DNA of 64,000 bases from Anaerolineales bacterium (lineage in GTDB: Bacteria > Chloroflexota > Anaerolineae > Anaerolineales > E44-bin32). The stretch spans positions 1 to 64,000 of the forward strand of contig JAFGNH010000137.1 in the NCBI GenBank assembly GCA_016927115.1. The letters are read 5' to 3'. Below, piece by piece: positions 62,695 to 64,000 of the stretch; position 1 is the first letter of the stretch, and each line of letters starts with the position of its first letter. A program made the translations under genes and the position numbers. The notes under the pieces were generated by a model, which had not been told where the DNA came from, made no database searches, and saw only the letters and a program-made list of their open reading frames with translations.

Positions 62695-64000
62695 ATGAGT
62701 TCAGGTGTAACCCCCAGGGTTGGTTTCATTGTATATGGTGTTCATAAGGATGGGTTGAAAGACCCTATGGGTACACCTTTTATTGACGATGTGCTCATCG
62801 CAAATGCCAAACAGGAATTGGCCGATGCTGGCCTCGATTTGATAGAGCACGACACGATTCTTGCGACAAAGCAGGAAGCGCGGGAAGCCTTTGCCAGATA
62901 CAAGAAGATGGACGAGGTTGATGCAGTAGTGCTCTTCTCCGGCACCTGGGTTTGGGCTTCTCATATGGTTGGTGCCATTCGTGATTTTTCCTTCAGTGGT
63001 AAAGGGATAGTGATATGGACTCATCCCGGCTCCCAGGGTTGGCGTCCGGTAGGCGGTCTAGTACTTCATGGTGGTATCAAGGAAATTGGAATACAACACC
63101 GGATGGTATATGGGGCATATGATAACCCGGCGGTGATTGACAGAATACTTGCATACTGCAGAGCCAGTCATATGAAAAACAAGCTTAATCAGAGCACGCT
63201 GGGCGCTTTTGGCGGACGAGGTATGGGGCAGACGGTCGGCGTTGCAGACCCCTCGCAATGGATGCGCATGTTTGGAATTGACATCGATACCCGGGATACC
63301 AGCGAACTGATTGACTGTGCAAGAAGCCTGTCCACTGAGGAAGTACAACAGGCAAAAGAAAAAATTCAACCGCTCTTTTCCACTCCAATTCCGGATGATG
63401 AAGTATCGGATCGATCGATTCGACTTTATCTGGCCATCCGGAAAACTGTAGAAAAGGAAGGCTGGGAAATGTACACCATTCAGTCCTTCCCCGGCCTGGC
63501 TGATACGTACAGTGCCACCTGTTTTGCCCAGAGTATGATGCTCGAGAACCGTGTGGGGACTTCCACGCTAAGCGATTTCAACACCGCGTTGACGGTAAAA
63601 CTTCTCACGGACCTGAGTGTGGAGCCCGTGTATTACGGCGATCTCCAACACTTCGATAAGGCGACAAACGAAATCAAAATCATCGGTGATGGTGCCTGTC
63701 CTCCCTCCCTGGCTGGAGAGATTGGACCGGCGAAATTTGCGGAACATGGAATTCCTACTGAGGGAGATGCTGGAGGACTTTCCATTGACCTGGTATGCAA
63801 ATCGGGGCAAGGGGTATTAGCAAGGCTGGGACGAAATAATGGGGAGTTCCAGATGATATTGGCTCGCTGTACCGTTGTTGAGCCGGCAGAGGATGAGATC
63901 AGCGATCGGCGGATGGAGTGCGGGATTCCCTTCTGGCCGCATGCATTTGTGATCGTAGATGCCGATATGGATGAGCTCATCGAAGCTTGGAACAACGAAT
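62695..64000 (+). CDS. L-fucose/L-arabinose isomerase-like protein, partial
   Basis: At least 435 residues, cut by the window end and without stop in the window. The start ATG has GGGAGAG upstream. Recognisable pieces: RVGFIVYGVHKDGLKDPMGT, a central AVVLFSGTWVWASHMVGAIR, LGAFGGRGMGQTVGVADPSQ and WMRMFGIDIDTRDTSEL, then YTIQSFPGLADTYSATCFAQ and MLENRVGTSTLSDFNTALTV with an acidic metal-binding pattern similar to FucI/AraA N- and C-terminal halves. It would interconvert an aldose and a ketose for the kinase. Operon: GntR, aldolase, kinase, then this gene. Confidence 0.8.
   Translation, partial: MSSGVTPRVGFIVYGVHKDGLKDPMGTPFIDDVLIANAKQELADAGLDLIEHDTILATKQEAREAFARYKKMDEVDAVVLFSGTWVWASHMVGAIRDFSFSGKGIVIWTHPGSQGWRPVGGLVLHGGIKEIGIQHRMVYGAYDNPAVIDRILAYCRASHMKNKLNQSTLGAFGGRGMGQTVGVADPSQWMRMFGIDIDTRDTSELIDCARSLSTEEVQQAKEKIQPLFSTPIPDDEVSDRSIRLYLAIRKTVEKEGWEMYTIQSFPGLADTYSATCFAQSMMLENRVGTSTLSDFNTALTVKLLTDLSVEPVYYGDLQHFDKATNEIKIIGDGACPPSLAGEIGPAKFAEHGIPTEGDAGGLSIDLVCKSGQGVLARLGRNNGEFQMILARCTVVEPAEDEISDRRMECGIPFWPHAFVIVDADMDELIEAWNNE

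Overview
The window is 64 kb of ordinary, gene-dense bacterial chromosome with mixed strands and no sign of prophage, insertion sequences, CRISPR or RNA genes. The best guess for the host is an uncultured or little-studied Chloroflexota (Anaerolineae-like) bacterium. This is inferred from gene content, not from a marker search: an FtsW-PBP fusion gene, a RecG with a long N-terminal extension, an Asp23-FakA-DegV-DegV-RecG-CoaD cluster, FHA/DUF3662 proteins, a free-standing Roadblock protein and ribosomal protein S16 with an acidic tail. Gram-positive-style gene orders (rpsP-KH-rimM with ffh; tig-clpP-clpX) are present, but there are no sporulation genes. Most starts have a good GGAGG-type ribosome binding site, and sigma70-like promoters can be read directly.

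Layout. 1-3415: a minus-strand peptide/nickel-type ABC importer (binding lipoprotein, two permeases) translationally coupled to the start of a PiT-like permease. 3593-6169: mutS. 6428-10008: a deaminase-CYTH fusion, divergent from pyrimidine nucleoside phosphorylase. 10019-16622: a minus-strand operon of MTA/MTI phosphorylase, FtsW-PBP fusion, ffh, rpsP, KH protein and rimM. 16742-22027: a coiled-coil/PH/zinc-ribbon protein, glnS and three FHA proteins. 22111-32340: archease-rtcB, tyrS, a membrane PH protein, then alaS, a baseplate-J-like membrane protein, ruvX and mltG. 32421-36167: sigA, a Roadblock gene and pyrG. 36245-43744: the coaD-recG-degV-degV-fakA-asp23 operon. 43859-52132: rpmB, rpe, an SH3 lipoprotein, rlmN, a HAD phosphatase, a DUF1028 gene, and clpX-clpP-tig. 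52397-64000: an accessory carbon-metabolism block.

The accessory block is the most interesting part. A SorC-family regulator, a 570-residue double-Rossmann alcohol dehydrogenase-like protein and a 2-oxoacid dehydrogenase (fused E1 alpha-beta, then E2) all carry the same pair of 14-bp operator-like sites, TGWWCANNTGWWCA, each pair with exactly 18-bp pitch and placed just downstream of a promoter -10. This reads as a local SorC regulon. Next to it, a GntR/UTRA regulator with its own perfect promoter and a TGGTACGTACCA palindrome heads an operon for a class II aldolase, an FGGY sugar kinase and an L-fucose-isomerase-like enzyme that runs off the window. Isomerase, kinase and aldolase form a complete logic for splitting a sugar into DHAP plus an aldehyde. 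The sugar cannot be named from sequence.

Other points worth attention: the FtsW-fused PBP domain has lost its SxxK, SxN and KTG motifs; the deaminase gene is fused to a CYTH domain; rlmN appears to start at a CTG codon; mutS has a promoter that would make a leaderless mRNA; and S16 and trigger factor carry repetitive tails.
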